From: Porphyridium purpureum
Taxonomy: Eukaryota > Rhodophyta > Bangiophyceae > Porphyridiales > Porphyridiaceae
DNA: 64,000 nt
Assembly: GCA_008690995.1 (NCBI GenBank)
Contig: VRMN01000005.1
Location: forward strand, 496,001-560,000
Direction: 5' to 3'
Below the pieces are notes generated by a model. The model made no database searches. It worked only from the letters and a program-made list of their open reading frames with translations, and was not told where the DNA came from. Made by a program: the position numbers and the translations under genes. Positions 21,201-30,252 of the stretch are shown here, in pieces (the first letter of the stretch is position 1; each line of letters begins with the position of its first letter).

Positions 21201-24200
21201 GATTTGCCAAAATTGAAAGTGATCCTCTGAGCACAATGGCGAGCCTATCTGACCGTGACAAGCCGCCCGTAACCTTTTCGACTCCGTTTGTCTTTGCCAG
21301 TCTCGAAGATGAGCGCGCGGGTGCGACGACCACCACGGGAACCGCTGAACAAGGAAACCCAGGCGCACCAATGGACAGAGACGCGACGGGCGTAGCTGCA
21401 GTCTCATCGGACTCGCAATCTGTAACAGGGACTGCCAATATGATTGCTATTCCGGTGCAGCTGGCCATTTCGAACATACTTATTCGCATCAAGCAGGAGA
21501 CAGATCCCAGCGTGTTTCTTCGCGCATGTGATTGCCTAACAGCGCTGCTCAGAGATCCGCTGCTTGTCTCACGTTGTGATTTGCGCTCACTGCTGATCAC
21601 CATTCGCGATGATGTGAAACGTCATTTCGACGGCTCCGGCCAGCATTTGCCTTTGAAAGATGTCGGTCCCATGGGAGACATTTTGTCGGAAAAGAATGGA
21701 GAAACTCACGGTCGCATCATCTGGTGGACAGAGTCGCGTCTGGGCGCACGGAGCGGCTTGCAACTGCTGCGCATGCTGTACGGATATCGAGACCATGTGT
21801 ACGAGTCTGACTTGTTCAGCGTGGTGCATCTGATTTCGAAGGACTCAGAAACAATGTTTGCACAAGCAGACGAATTCCATTTCTTCAGCCGCTACCTGCA
21901 CACTTGCGCGCTGAATGTATCGGTTTCGTCATCGGTAAATATCCGCGAACTGGGAGTTGCAACTCTGATGACAGTTATTTTCAAGTTGCTTGATGAAAGG
22001 CAAGCACAAGCCCAGATCCGCGATGCCGGGGCAAAGGAACTCAACGCCCTTTTGGAATCTTTTCTTATTCCCGCCGTGGAGGCAATTCTCACGTGCGAGT
22101 CTGGTGGGTTTTTGTCACGTCCAAACTTGGTGCATGGTTCACCGCAGCTCGAGGACATCCAGCGCCGTGGTCTGGAAGAACACGACTACAGAGCCTCGTC
22201 AGTTCACTCGCATTTGTCGGATGAGGACGACTTGACGATGCCGCCGTTGACGGGTAGAAATTCCAAGATGACAGACGAGGAAGGCGCGGCGCGTGAATTG
22301 GCGGAGACGAGGCACGCCAGTACTGCTGGGGAAGAGAGTGGTCATCACCAGAAAGATGATCGTGTGCATGACCCAGCAGAGGAAACCTATGCGAGCGACG
22401 ATATTGTGTGTATGTACGGAGATATTTTGTCATCCGGGGAGCAAGCACAGCACGCCAATTTGGTCAAGGCTACGTGTTGGATGGCTGAGTCAGCGCTCCT
22501 GGTAGGTCGCGCGATTGCGCAGCTCTTTCCCGCCAGGGTGGCCTTGAACCTGACTTCCATTGGCCTGGAGCCAGATTCTGCATTGTCCTGTATCGCTCGC
22601 TGGTTCGCCTTGGGCTTCTCCGCGTTCATCGCATTAGCCGCCCAGGTCGATACCGCTTTAGCCTCGCCTGCTCGCAGCCGTCGGCTGCTCCTCCGAGTGC
22701 TCCATAATGCGACCAATTCCACCCGGACAAAGAGTTTCCATTATCGGACAGGGCCAGTGCCCGAGAAAGAGCCCGTCGCTTGCGGATTGCTGTTCGAGGC
22801 CATGGTAGAGTATGCAAGCTCGTATGGGTCGCTGACAGGCCATGCAAGGCAATTATTTCTGGAGCAGCATCCCCCACCTCCGCAAGTTCCGCATCCATTA
22901 CCGCACGGTTTGGAGAGGGACAAGACCGATAGCGGACCTGCAACGAGTACTTCCAACAACAGCGTTCTGTCCTCGTTGCTGCCGAGTGAAAAGGTGTGGA
23001 TTCTTCAAGGGACCGAACAGTTGCTAACGGTCATTTCAGCTACACGGGGAACAAATAAGAATGCGAAGGAAAACGTCGACACGTATACATTTCGCCGTAC
23101 CACAGGCAATGCGCGGTTGGTCGTTGGCCCGTACTTGATGCACCGTCTCCTGCAGACGCCACGATTTGCGCAAAGGACGTTGAGGGCAAGGTCCGGCGAT
23201 TGTTTTCGAGATGATCAGTTGGTGGTGTGTGACGACATGGAGATGAGCGCGATTGCTGGCGTGGGTGTACGATCCGTTGGCCACATGGATAGCGGAAAAA
23301 GCAAAGGGGAAGGAATGCTTGGTCGAACCCGGTCCGACTCGGTGCTGTGGGTTCGTGCTGCTGTATCGGGCTGCCGCGGTGATGACCCTGGCGGAATCGC
23401 GAAAGGTGAGGAGGAACATGAAAAGACGGAAGAGGGTTGTGCAAGTGCCCGAACTGTTAGTTTCGGAAGCATCAGCAGCTCGCAAGAGCACGATGATACT
23501 GAGCCTGCGCCAGAGCCCAAGCCGCTTGACTTGGCTCGTGGTTCAGGTGGCCGTAACGAGCAGCAGTCTCAAGAGACAGCACACCATTATCGTTCGCATC
23601 TTCCCTATGTACTTAATCCTGAAAATCGCTTTCACCTGGCCGCCCTGCTGGGGCAGCGAGTCGTGCCGGATCGAGGTGCTCAGGCAGTAAGCTCAAGCGT
23701 TTCAGAGGAGGAGCTGCGGCGATCACTTTCAGTGTTAGACCGGACCGTACCGGACTTCATGTCGCGCGTCGGTGTTGTGCTTATCGCGGACGAGAAGGAA
23801 AGCGAGGCGGAGATTCTATCGCGGCGCACAATGTCGGCGCATTTCTCTGTATTTCTGCGAGGTCTGGGCTCGTTTGTTCGGCTGTCGAAGGCCTTGCAGG
23901 GAGACATGTATTCCGGTGGACTGGACACGTCCGGACGGTATATCGACGGGGAATTCATGCTGCGTTGGCTCGCGCCAGGCTTCCAAGTGGTGTTTCACGT
24001 GACAACGTTGATGCCCAACAATGAGAAAAGTGGCGGGGCGCGCTGGAAGAAGCGGCACATTGGCAACGACCACGTGAACATCGTCTGGGTCGACTACGGT
24101 GAGTTGGAGGTCGCGGTTGACTCCCTGCTGCTGTCTAAGTTCAATTCTGTGCACATCATTGTCGCTCCGCTTCGTCCGCGCTACCTGCGTGTGCAGGTGA

Positions 24201-24436
24201 AGGTGAACCGCCCGGAGCACGTGCGCGGCGAGCTTATCGGACCTCTGGTATCCGGCCGCGTGTACGTGTTCCTCGACTCTGAGATCCAGCAGCTCGCGCA
24301 CCTCGTGCGACAGACGGCCATCCACGCAAATGCAGCGTGCCTTCGCAGCATGCCGCACTGGTACGAGCGCTACTCTGGCCTTGTGCGGTTCTCTTCGCTG
24401 TCGCAACCCCCACCGCTTCCGCCGCCGCAAGAGTGA
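18275..24436 (+). CDS. TSC2: tuberin (TSC2) homologue with C-terminal Rap/Rheb-GAP domain
   Basis: Tuberin with TSC1 inactivates Rheb and so restrains TORC1. The C-terminal ~230 residues carry a clear tuberin-type GAP domain: FLRGLG, GGLDTSGRYIDG, VFHVTTLMP, KKRHIGNDHVNIVWVDYGE, FNSVHIIVAPLRPRYL and LVRQTAIHANAA. The asparagine of IGND, residue 1931, corresponds to the catalytic 'Asn thumb' of the family. The preceding ~1,750 residues are mostly alpha-helical in character, as in the HEAT-like tuberin body, with low-complexity Ser/Thr/Gly inserts, including a (Gly-Ala) run and a Gly run. 2,053 residues versus about 1,800 in human. One uninterrupted frame. Assignment as tuberin rather than another RapGAP rests on the TLMP, LVRQ..IHANAA and overall length. 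Confidence 0.85.
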   Translation: MPVRQGLRAFLEAYHRRAARSHASPNAPPQRHASPLSFADLECECCAARARSHAQDGRVELSTRLAPDGECCSRVLLHVAACSLLEPKGATSRALHELLGAPPAPATDEIRSSSDLGRNQSGDASTHESHATQGMQVRAVGWELDFVLRSASKCSQKLQMVKQMLHFEAARQRGCHHDQNDEEQITQDQLNNAEDLCQVDACSHCATLSAQEQTVCRAVVVTFAEAVASFAVLHDRARLWSACADEHQYRSVIREALDHVTKAVYSISVECECDFECFSMRLLATVTLMLLGALVESVKSFHLLRKTKLFERYSISTGDFDAMQLARCLCAAKDKWSSLLLVSSRGTTTGTTVAGASADAAASAGAGAGAGAGMSSRTRSSSDTSGKHDSISLPRELEQPEIEAVEAVVSAITDMRSAPNAGEASVTPMVATVTITNHEVSVTVEHVVRESFHSPLRIPLFSSFVAIVGQFRAIPLESTSGNVDHNAATRAADEAKAVAFENELSWAALRFIGVALFGRVGQRIHAEYDIDINADVGAGLLKILNETNKMAASARAAYGRLVHEVSALTARLMNRTRTHLILSHSPWSPLIELVAVLGKMQDIDRRAIMPAILELASVYLGEPLSKMQDPAFRIVSVDGYNASHSASSGGGGGGASAVPDSFFLIPRERVSTVLGELHALFPPQIVIALADLKFRDVEPWRGVRSYCDVLRTIVIRLFIGDSRVQVRRHALQMLRDAMWTYYGIYDDLLVSDVFMPLLEQLQSQLEIKPRAHRRSVPQVDARRKDILALLRDVCSNLTISESHLKTLLSYLDAVNTNADSASDSPLPNEVDVETEDPSDSEVSDRGTVSAEITIDASLSSINSKKVVRLARNVSSHSSSANDSNSAGESVSDGSSSHTPNKPTVESTELSLHVLAAHATLFIFCKQMMSSANSKALLAFRSALTTHLHFMGDADARALVLNWLTWLRVDPATRNIRFAKIESDPLSTMASLSDRDKPPVTFSTPFVFASLEDERAGATTTTGTAEQGNPGAPMDRDATGVAAVSSDSQSVTGTANMIAIPVQLAISNILIRIKQETDPSVFLRACDCLTALLRDPLLVSRCDLRSLLITIRDDVKRHFDGSGQHLPLKDVGPMGDILSEKNGETHGRIIWWTESRLGARSGLQLLRMLYGYRDHVYESDLFSVVHLISKDSETMFAQADEFHFFSRYLHTCALNVSVSSSVNIRELGVATLMTVIFKLLDERQAQAQIRDAGAKELNALLESFLIPAVEAILTCESGGFLSRPNLVHGSPQLEDIQRRGLEEHDYRASSVHSHLSDEDDLTMPPLTGRNSKMTDEEGAARELAETRHASTAGEESGHHQKDDRVHDPAEETYASDDIVCMYGDILSSGEQAQHANLVKATCWMAESALLVGRAIAQLFPARVALNLTSIGLEPDSALSCIARWFALGFSAFIALAAQVDTALASPARSRRLLLRVLHNATNSTRTKSFHYRTGPVPEKEPVACGLLFEAMVEYASSYGSLTGHARQLFLEQHPPPPQVPHPLPHGLERDKTDSGPATSTSNNSVLSSLLPSEKVWILQGTEQLLTVISATRGTNKNAKENVDTYTFRRTTGNARLVVGPYLMHRLLQTPRFAQRTLRARSGDCFRDDQLVVCDDMEMSAIAGVGVRSVGHMDSGKSKGEGMLGRTRSDSVLWVRAAVSGCRGDDPGGIAKGEEEHEKTEEGCASARTVSFGSISSSQEHDDTEPAPEPKPLDLARGSGGRNEQQSQETAHHYRSHLPYVLNPENRFHLAALLGQRVVPDRGAQAVSSSVSEEELRRSLSVLDRTVPDFMSRVGVVLIADEKESEAEILSRRTMSAHFSVFLRGLGSFVRLSKALQGDMYSGGLDTSGRYIDGEFMLRWLAPGFQVVFHVTTLMPNNEKSGGARWKKRHIGNDHVNIVWVDYGELEVAVDSLLLSKFNSVHIIVAPLRPRYLRVQVKVNRPEHVRGELIGPLVSGRVYVFLDSEIQQLAHLVRQTAIHANAACLRSMPHWYERYSGLVRFSSLSQPPPLPPPQE
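19364..19393 (+). repeat. (GCTGGT)5 within the tuberin gene
   Basis: Five perfect hexanucleotide units encode alternating Ala-Gly. A second simple tract, (GGT)n at 20217-20237, encodes a Gly run in the same gene. Both lie in linkers between helical blocks. Confidence 0.85.
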
Positions 24437-24683
24437 GAAACAATGTATTCCACTCGCGCGTTGTCCTCTTCCGCAAACCGGTCAACTTGCAATTCCCCGG
24501 AACGCACCTTTGGGGGTACACTGAAACTGAACACTATTTAGATAAAAAAGATTCGTTTTTTAACGCGTCGTTTGCGACGCGCCTGCCACCGGCCGAGTCG
24601 GCTTTGGGTGTGAGGCCGGTGTCGAGGCAAGGAGTTGCGAAAGAGCGAGTGCGGGTAAGGTTCGTCGTGGAGAAGGCGGCACC
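24437..24683 (+). promoter_or_regulatory. short intergenic region upstream of RLP24
   Basis: 247 bp between the tuberin stop and the RLP24 ATG. It holds one half-type element, GGTACACTGA at 24515-24523, and an AT-rich stretch (actatttagataaaaaagattcgttttttaa) at 24532-24562 that may combine the polyadenylation signal of tuberin with the RLP24 promoter. Confidence 0.35.
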
Positions 24684-25166
24684 ATGCGTCTTGAAAAGTG
24701 CTACGTGTGCTCCAGCACAGTGTACCCCGGACATGGGAGCATGCTGGTGCGAAACGACGCGACGTGTGTGCGGTTCTGCCGGAGCAAGTGCCGAAAGAAT
24801 TTCACCATGCGTCGCAACCCGCGGTACATGAAGTGGACCAAGGCCGCGCGCAAGGCGGCCGGCAAGGAAATGGTCATGGACTCGACCTTTGAGCTCCAGC
24901 GCAGAAGAAACCGTGTGATGAAGTATGACCGCGAGCTCATGAGCACCACGCTGTCTGCCATGAAGGAGATTGAGAAAATCCGCGGCCGCCGCGAAAAGTC
25001 CTTCTTCAAGGACCGCATGAAGGTCAAAGCCAAGGTCGATAAGCGCATGGCGCTCAAGGACCTGGCGCAGGACCTTGAAATTGCCCAGCCGGCAGTTGTG
25101 CGCGAGCGCAAGGAGCTGCGCGAGGCGTCCAAAATGCGTGTGTCCGTGCAAGGTATGGAGCAGTGA
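24684..25166 (+). CDS. RLP24: ribosome biogenesis protein RLP24 (eL24-like)
   Basis: RLP24 holds the place of eL24 on pre-60S particles and is exchanged in the cytoplasm by an AAA ATPase. The N-terminal zinc-binding eL24 fold is complete: [30 protein letters not shown]-type [12 protein letters not shown], and [15 protein letters not shown]. The long basic C-terminal helix ([22 protein letters not shown]...) and the 160-residue length separate RLP24 from the ribosomal protein eL24 itself. The ATG is the first in frame. Confidence 0.93.
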   Translation: MRLEKCYVCSSTVYPGHGSMLVRNDATCVRFCRSKCRKNFTMRRNPRYMKWTKAARKAAGKEMVMDSTFELQRRRNRVMKYDRELMSTTLSAMKEIEKIRGRREKSFFKDRMKVKAKVDKRMALKDLAQDLEIAQPAVVRERKELREASKMRVSVQGMEQ

Positions 25167-25596
25167 GCCAACTTGAACGGTGTTCTCGATTCCAGAAGAG
25201 CCATTTATCACATCCAACGGGGGTAATGGTGCAGTTTGATGCACGTCAAGATACATTTGCAGAGGGACAAGCCAGTGACAGGGTGCAACTTGCGTCGGCC
25301 TATTTTTGCTGGTTGTCCTTGGGCTTGTATGGTTGCATATCGCCGCTCTCGCTCCTGAGCAGCGCGTACGGGTCAATCTCACTCTCGGTCCCATATCGTG
25401 GAGCTGGTTGTTCAAGTAAAACAGATTGTTGTGAGTACGTTGCCGCGAAACCGAATTTCGAAGGGAAGAAACAAATGATTTGTCGTCAGTTAGTCACCTC
25501 GTTCCGCCGAGTCATCAGACGCGCCGACCTTTTAAGAAAGGCTTGTCAACAAAAACAAAAGAAAAAAAAAAGTGTGGGCGCTTCGTCGCGCGTGGT
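25167..25596. other. 430-bp convergent intergenic region
   Basis: Lies between the stops of RLP24 and the plastid membrane protein. An A-rich run (caacaaaaacaaaagaaaaaaaaaa) at 25547-25571 may belong to a 3' untranslated region. No gene is seen. Confidence 0.4.
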
Positions 25597-26106
25597 TCAC
25601 GTACGCTGAAAAGCAGTTGACTTGCGCGTGCCACTGTGCACAAAGCCGCTCTGTCCCTGGTAGTACGAGTCCTCCGGGGCTCGAATGGCGTAGAACAGTG
25701 CCGTGAATGCCAGTCCGCTGGCCAGCGAAATGCCTGCCACGAACGTGATGACACCTTCCGCCGCCCTCTTCCTTCTTTCTTTGCGCGCGACAATTTCCAG
25801 ACGCGTTTGGAACGTGTCATCGCTCTCTGCGGCCGAGACAAAGTATCCGGCTGGCTGCTGCGGATCCTGCTGCTTCTGTGGCCTGCGGCTCGCATCCTCA
25901 CCAAAATACTGCTCAATTTTCTCGCGCAGCGCCTTGTTCAGCTGCGAGTCGTCCATGCCTCCAGCGCCATCTTTGGGCGCACGTTCACACATTCGCACCG
26001 GCAGCACGCGCGCGCGACGCTGCACGCCACGGAATCCACGCGCTTGGGTTTCCGCGCGGCGCGTCTCCACCAGCCATACCGCACTACCAGCTCCAATAAA
26101 CGCCAT
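25597..26106 (-). CDS. predicted plastid membrane protein of unknown function
   Basis: A 169-residue protein whose ATG at 26106 gives MAFIGAGSAVWLV, followed by an Arg-rich stretch without acidic residues: a red-algal type transit peptide. The mature part starts around MDDSQLNKALREKIEQYFGED. It has one hydrophobic segment at about residues 122-144 (GVITFVAGISLASGLAFTALFYAI), then a short Ser/Gly-rich tail. No family recognised. Single-pass thylakoid or envelope location is an inference. Paired GTAC elements lie 105-127 bp upstream. Confidence 0.65.
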   Translation of the reverse strand: MAFIGAGSAVWLVETRRAETQARGFRGVQRRARVLPVRMCERAPKDGAGGMDDSQLNKALREKIEQYFGEDASRRPQKQQDPQQPAGYFVSAAESDDTFQTRLEIVARKERRKRAAEGVITFVAGISLASGLAFTALFYAIRAPEDSYYQGQSGFVHSGTRKSTAFQRT

Positions 26107-26999
26107 TTTCGCGACTGCTTTCCCACGCAACCACACACACACTCTCCCCTTCCCTCAAGCGCCATCCAACCTCTTGACGCCAGCTTGTCAGCTGACGCAG
26201 CAACGTTGCACAGTGTACCCTCACTGTACACAGACCAACTCGTGGCCGTTCTCAAATTTTAAGTCTCTGAGCCGATAAACCGAAAGTGGGACGAGTCGAA
26301 CTGTACACTCTTGCAATTGATGGGATGACCACCAGATGAAACCGAACCGATACGGAATCGGATAGGCGAGAGTCAACACATGCAGAGCCGACACGGACTC
26401 GATGATATAAGAGAACGAGGAACGAGGAACGCCAGAAGCGCGCGTGCGATCGGCGGAATGTTGGAAACCTGCCTGAATCGTAAACGGGATCATTCAAGGT
26501 AAGCAAGCGTGCTTGTGATTTTACGGCTGATACCCAAGAAAACGGAAATCTTCCGGCAATATCGCAACGCCCCCCAAACTGCGAGGTCGTGAAATGTTAT
26601 CGGCTGAACCGAGAGGGTACAGTTAAATTTTGGTGTCTCGCGCTTGCTACGAAAGTCGCGTTTGTTTTATAGCATTCCGTGATGTTGCTATAAAAAAATG
26701 CCGTCAGCATATAAAAAGAGTGTGTATTAAAATGACCATTTTGTGATAGTGTACAGTGCTAAGTACAGTGGGAACCATGTCGCGTCGCTGCGTGAGCCGA
26801 AACCTGAGTCGTTGACGAAAAGAGCCGAATTGGGAAACTCGTCGGAAGGGGATTTGAGGAGAGGGAGGGAGGGAGGGAGTCAGAGAGGGAGAGAGACGTC
26901 TGTTGGGGTAGACAAGAAGAAGCAGACGGGTCGTGTTCGTGTGTGTGTGTGTGTGTATGTCTTTGTCGGGTTCGTCGGTCCTTGGATAAAACGTTTGTG
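26107..26999. promoter_or_regulatory. 893-bp divergent intergenic region with GTAC elements
   Basis: On the left, CAGTGTACCCTCACTGTACACAG at 26211-26233 faces the plastid protein gene and ACTGTACAC lies at 26300-26308. In the middle is GGTACAGT at 26616-26623. On the right, a TATA-like atataaaaag at 26709-26717 is followed by GTGTACAGTGCTAAGTACAGTG at 26749-26770. A (GGGA)n tract (26861-26879) and (GT)n (26939-26957) precede the next ATG. No gene is seen. Confidence 0.5.
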
Positions 27000-27869
27000 A
27001 TGCTGGAGATAAAGACAAAGCGTACCGCGCACTCCCGGGCGCTGGCCGTGGCCTTTGCCGTCACCGTGCAGCTCGCCGCAATTATGATGTGTTTCACTGC
27101 GATTTGGATATCGATTACGCCAGACGGTCGGCCGGCAGAAGTTCGCGCGCAGAATGACGCGTTTAGCACGACGCTGCGAAGCCTGCTGTATGAGGTGGAT
27201 CCCGCGAGCGCCGGAAGGTCCAGAATTACGGGCCAAGTGGTGCTGAGTGGATGGCCACTCGAGAATAACGCCTTGCGTCTCACGAGCTCTTGCATGATAG
27301 TCCTGTTCGGGCTCACGGCGTTCATCATCGCACCGTTTGTGCCCGTCAAGCATGCATACGTGGGTTTCTTGGTCTGGTTCGCTCTTGCCTTCATCTTCAT
27401 TGTGACAGCGTTCGGTCTGGACGTCTCCGTCCTGAACGATACTTTTACGACGTGCCAGAATACAGCTTGTCCGGAAGCAATAGGCAATGGCCCCGCTTGC
27501 ACATGCTCATTCAACCCGTGGTACTGGGTAAGCATCGGGTTTGAGGCCGCGTTTCTTCTCATGCTGCTTCTCTCGATCATTGGTTTAGTCGTGGGACTGG
27601 TGCGCGGGACGCCTGGAATCGTCACAGAGGAGGATATGTATTTAGCGGAAAAGGCCAAGACTCCGGAGGCATATCCAGAGGAGGAGGATTTGCCGTATTC
27701 GAACGTGTATGAAGCAGATGAAGATGAGGAAGCGTATGTGCCGCGCGAACTGGACGACGCCGGTTCATCCGGCAATCAGTACCACCACGAGGCTGACACG
27801 CCTGCCGAGGGCAACAAGACGCCGAGTAGGACGTCTTCACAAGACAAAATCTATGCGGGTGAATACTAG
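27000..27869 (+). CDS. four-span membrane protein (tetraspan-like), unknown function
   Basis: A 289-residue protein with hydrophobic segments at about residues 14-36, 97-118, 122-146 and 184-206. A luminal or outer loop between spans 3 and 4 contains four clustered Cys (TCQNTACPEAIGNGPACTC), as in tetraspanins, claudins or SUR7-like proteins, but no CCG signature is present, so none of these families can be claimed. The C-terminal ~80 residues are acidic, with PYSNVYEADEDEE and a Thr/Ser-rich end. The ATG at 27000 is used; a GTG extension into the (GT)n tract is rejected. Confidence 0.6.
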   Translation: MLEIKTKRTAHSRALAVAFAVTVQLAAIMMCFTAIWISITPDGRPAEVRAQNDAFSTTLRSLLYEVDPASAGRSRITGQVVLSGWPLENNALRLTSSCMIVLFGLTAFIIAPFVPVKHAYVGFLVWFALAFIFIVTAFGLDVSVLNDTFTTCQNTACPEAIGNGPACTCSFNPWYWVSIGFEAAFLLMLLLSIIGLVVGLVRGTPGIVTEEDMYLAEKAKTPEAYPEEEDLPYSNVYEADEDEEAYVPRELDDAGSSGNQYHHEADTPAEGNKTPSRTSSQDKIYAGEY

Positions 27870-27949
27870 GCTGTGTAGTGTGTCATTCTCGCTTCAAAAA
27901 TTCGGCATCCTGCTGTCGATATTGTTTATGATACATATGGGTTTGTTCC
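27870..27949. other. 80-bp convergent gap
   Basis: Short AT-richer spacer between the stops of the tetraspan-like gene and the PPR gene. It must hold both cleavage/polyadenylation sites; nothing specific is visible. Confidence 0.4.
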
Positions 27950-29977
27950 CTACATCCACCAATTGATTCCCTTAACTGCATTTGGCAATCCCTTTCTGGG
28001 ACCCCTTGCGTAGACGTGCGTGAACTCCTTGTAGTCCGTCTCCATCTGACTGAGCACTTCAGCACCAAATGAATCACGAATCGCCACCTGAAAGCGGCGC
28101 CACCATGTTTTTTCTACCTCGCGATGCTCGACTTGTCGCTTCAAGCGCGCAAACAACACTTGCAGCACCTTTTGACTCTTTTGTCGAACATCCTGCGCGT
28201 GCGATGGCGAGTCATACCGCATCAACTCCACGACGCGAACCGCGGCCTGGCACTCGGCATGCTTCACAAATTGTGCCAGCGAGAAAATGAAGCAGTTTGC
28301 GCACCACGCCAGCTTGAGCCTTTTGCGCATATACAGCAGAACCTCCTGCACACCAAGGCTATGATCCTCCTTCGCGTATGCACGAATGACACGCGAGAAG
28401 ACGAACGCCGAAGGCACCAAATTGAACGCGAGGGTCGAACAGTTGTCGTCTTTGAACTGGCCCTGGGCAACGCGCACCAAAATGTGAAAGGCGCTGTCAG
28501 CACCCCGCGTGTGGGCCACCACGTCCGTGTATGATGCGAGCGTTGAGTAATTCGTCTCAAACCCAGCGCCATTCATCTCGCCCAATGTTTTGTAGTATTT
28601 CACGACCAGCGCGTCGCGCTGAGCCGCAAGTTCGGCATGCTCCATCGCGCGCGAGTATCCGAGCAGCATTTCGTTGTAATCTATCGCGCGCAGCGGCACT
28701 TGTGGAAAGCGGTCCTTGATCTCTTCAAACGCAGTCTCCATTTCGTCAGCCAACCCCAAATGCGCTAGCGTTTTGAACAGCAACAGGTAGTTGGACCGTC
28801 GTGGCTCGAAACCCATACTTCGTGCCTCCTGCAGAAGCGATTTGACGGCGCGATGATCGCCAGCAAGTGAAAACGTGCGCGCCAGATAGTGGTACGCTGT
28901 GTCGCCCAGCTGAACTCGGCCGCGCCGCGCGGTTTCGTAAAGGAAACTCGCCTTCTTGACATCGCCTGTGGCCATGCAGCATCTGAGCATGACTGTGTAT
29001 GCAACCACATCAGGTTCGATCCCGCGCATGCGCATCACCTCCCATGCCTTGAAAGCGTTGGAGTACCGTGCATGACGGACGAATGCTTGCAATAGCTGTG
29101 TCCACTCAATCAGCGAGACGGAGCTCGATAGTGCAGCAATGCTCTCGTGCTCGGCGGCTAGCTGAATCTCCTGGTTTGGCTCGCTCCCTGTTCTGCTCAG
29201 CAACCGTAACGCGCCCTCGAGGTCATCGTTCCTCAGTCGAAAGCGCACCATCATACCGCGCAGAATTTGTGCTTGCTCGGGTGCCAGCTGACCCCGGAAG
29301 CGCTCCATCTGCTCGAGCGCGTACTTGAGACCTGGCTCGTACGCACTCTGCGCGCACGCATTCACGAGCACAAACATGGTTTGAACGGTCGGTTCAATAT
29401 CTCGTGCGCACATGTCACGGAAAGCCTCCACTGCATCAGCAGCTCTGCGCACGGCGCCCAGACCGCGTAGCAAGTTCGTGTAATTCTCTAGATTGCGCAC
29501 GCGGCCCGAGTCCCACCACACATCCAACTCATGTGCGATATGAAGGCTTCTCGCGATCTGATAGGGCCGCACGATTCTGCCTGTTCGATCGTGTCGCAAC
29601 ACCTGACCATTCAGCACGGACGAAGAATGATGTAATGACTGGACGCCGCCGGCTTGCAGCATCACGTCCTGGTAGAGCGTGGCGTAGTACAGTCGGTCGG
29701 GGAACTCTATCTGCTGTGCGCGCCCGGCACTTTCCAAGCGGCTTGTTATTTCATCATCGAGCCGTCGCTTCATTGGGTTTCGCATGCGCTCCAGCCGGGC
29801 GGATAGCATCGGATCGACCAGCTCAGAACGTATACTGAGATCCTTGCCCAGAATCTCCTTGCGTGTTTTGCGCTTGCACGCACGCGCCGACGCGTGCAGC
29901 ATCCGTCGCCCACGACTCCATAGCTCAGACGCACCTTTCACACCCGCTGCTCGTCTCACGCCAGCCAGCGCTTCCAT
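27950..29977 (-). CDS. pentatricopeptide repeat protein, mitochondrial or plastid
   Basis: A 675-residue protein. PPR-like helical pairs recur at roughly 35-residue intervals, for example NYTNLLRGLGAVRRAADAVEAFRDM, EWTQLLQAFVRHARYSNAFKAWEVM, VVAYTVMLRCCMATGDVKKASFLYE and NYLLLFKTLAHLGLADEMETAFEEI. PPR proteins bind organellar RNA in a sequence-specific way. The first ~45 residues from the ATG at 29977 (MEALAGVRRAAGVKGASELWSR...) are basic with no acidic cluster, so organelle import is likely. No DYW, SMR or PRORP domain is seen. The upstream TTG start at 30064 is rejected. Confidence 0.85.
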   Translation of the reverse strand: MEALAGVRRAAGVKGASELWSRGRRMLHASARACKRKTRKEILGKDLSIRSELVDPMLSARLERMRNPMKRRLDDEITSRLESAGRAQQIEFPDRLYYATLYQDVMLQAGGVQSLHHSSSVLNGQVLRHDRTGRIVRPYQIARSLHIAHELDVWWDSGRVRNLENYTNLLRGLGAVRRAADAVEAFRDMCARDIEPTVQTMFVLVNACAQSAYEPGLKYALEQMERFRGQLAPEQAQILRGMMVRFRLRNDDLEGALRLLSRTGSEPNQEIQLAAEHESIAALSSSVSLIEWTQLLQAFVRHARYSNAFKAWEVMRMRGIEPDVVAYTVMLRCCMATGDVKKASFLYETARRGRVQLGDTAYHYLARTFSLAGDHRAVKSLLQEARSMGFEPRRSNYLLLFKTLAHLGLADEMETAFEEIKDRFPQVPLRAIDYNEMLLGYSRAMEHAELAAQRDALVVKYYKTLGEMNGAGFETNYSTLASYTDVVAHTRGADSAFHILVRVAQGQFKDDNCSTLAFNLVPSAFVFSRVIRAYAKEDHSLGVQEVLLYMRKRLKLAWCANCFIFSLAQFVKHAECQAAVRVVELMRYDSPSHAQDVRQKSQKVLQVLFARLKRQVEHREVEKTWWRRFQVAIRDSFGAEVLSQMETDYKEFTHVYARGPRKGLPNAVKGINWWM

Positions 29978-30252
29978 CGCGGCCGCTACCGCGAGGCAGT
30001 CAGGCTGTTTGGCACGGACGCCGCGGCCACGGCGCTGACGCGTGTGGCAATTCGGTTTCTTCAACCGGCTAAACGGCTTATTCGTCCAAAACCATTAACC
30101 ACAAACCATGAGCTGTTAACCATAAACCGTAAACCGTCATCCAAAACCCACAAGCCGTTAATACGAAGCCGTTATCCACAAACCGAAGACGCCAGGAAGC
30201 GAGATTACTAGGCGCCACACGCCTTGCGCATGACCTAGGTGCGTAAAACGGG
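29978..30252. promoter_or_regulatory. divergent promoter with a dense AACGG/AACCGTAAACC cluster
   Basis: Between 30058 and 30186 the sequence is built of variations on one theme: ctaaacggctta, aaaccattaaccacaaacc, ttaaccataaaccgtaaaccgtc, aagccgttaatacgaagccgttatcc and acaaaccg. At least six AACGG/CCGTT cores lie within 130 bp, shared by the PPR gene (minus) and the sugar transporter gene (plus). The core resembles the MYB-type MSA element of plants; that parallel is an inference. Confidence 0.5.

Noticed and set aside
24534-25415. 293-codon minus-strand frame over RLP24
   Set aside because: Antisense of a conserved ribosome biogenesis gene; His/Leu-rich shadow without domain.
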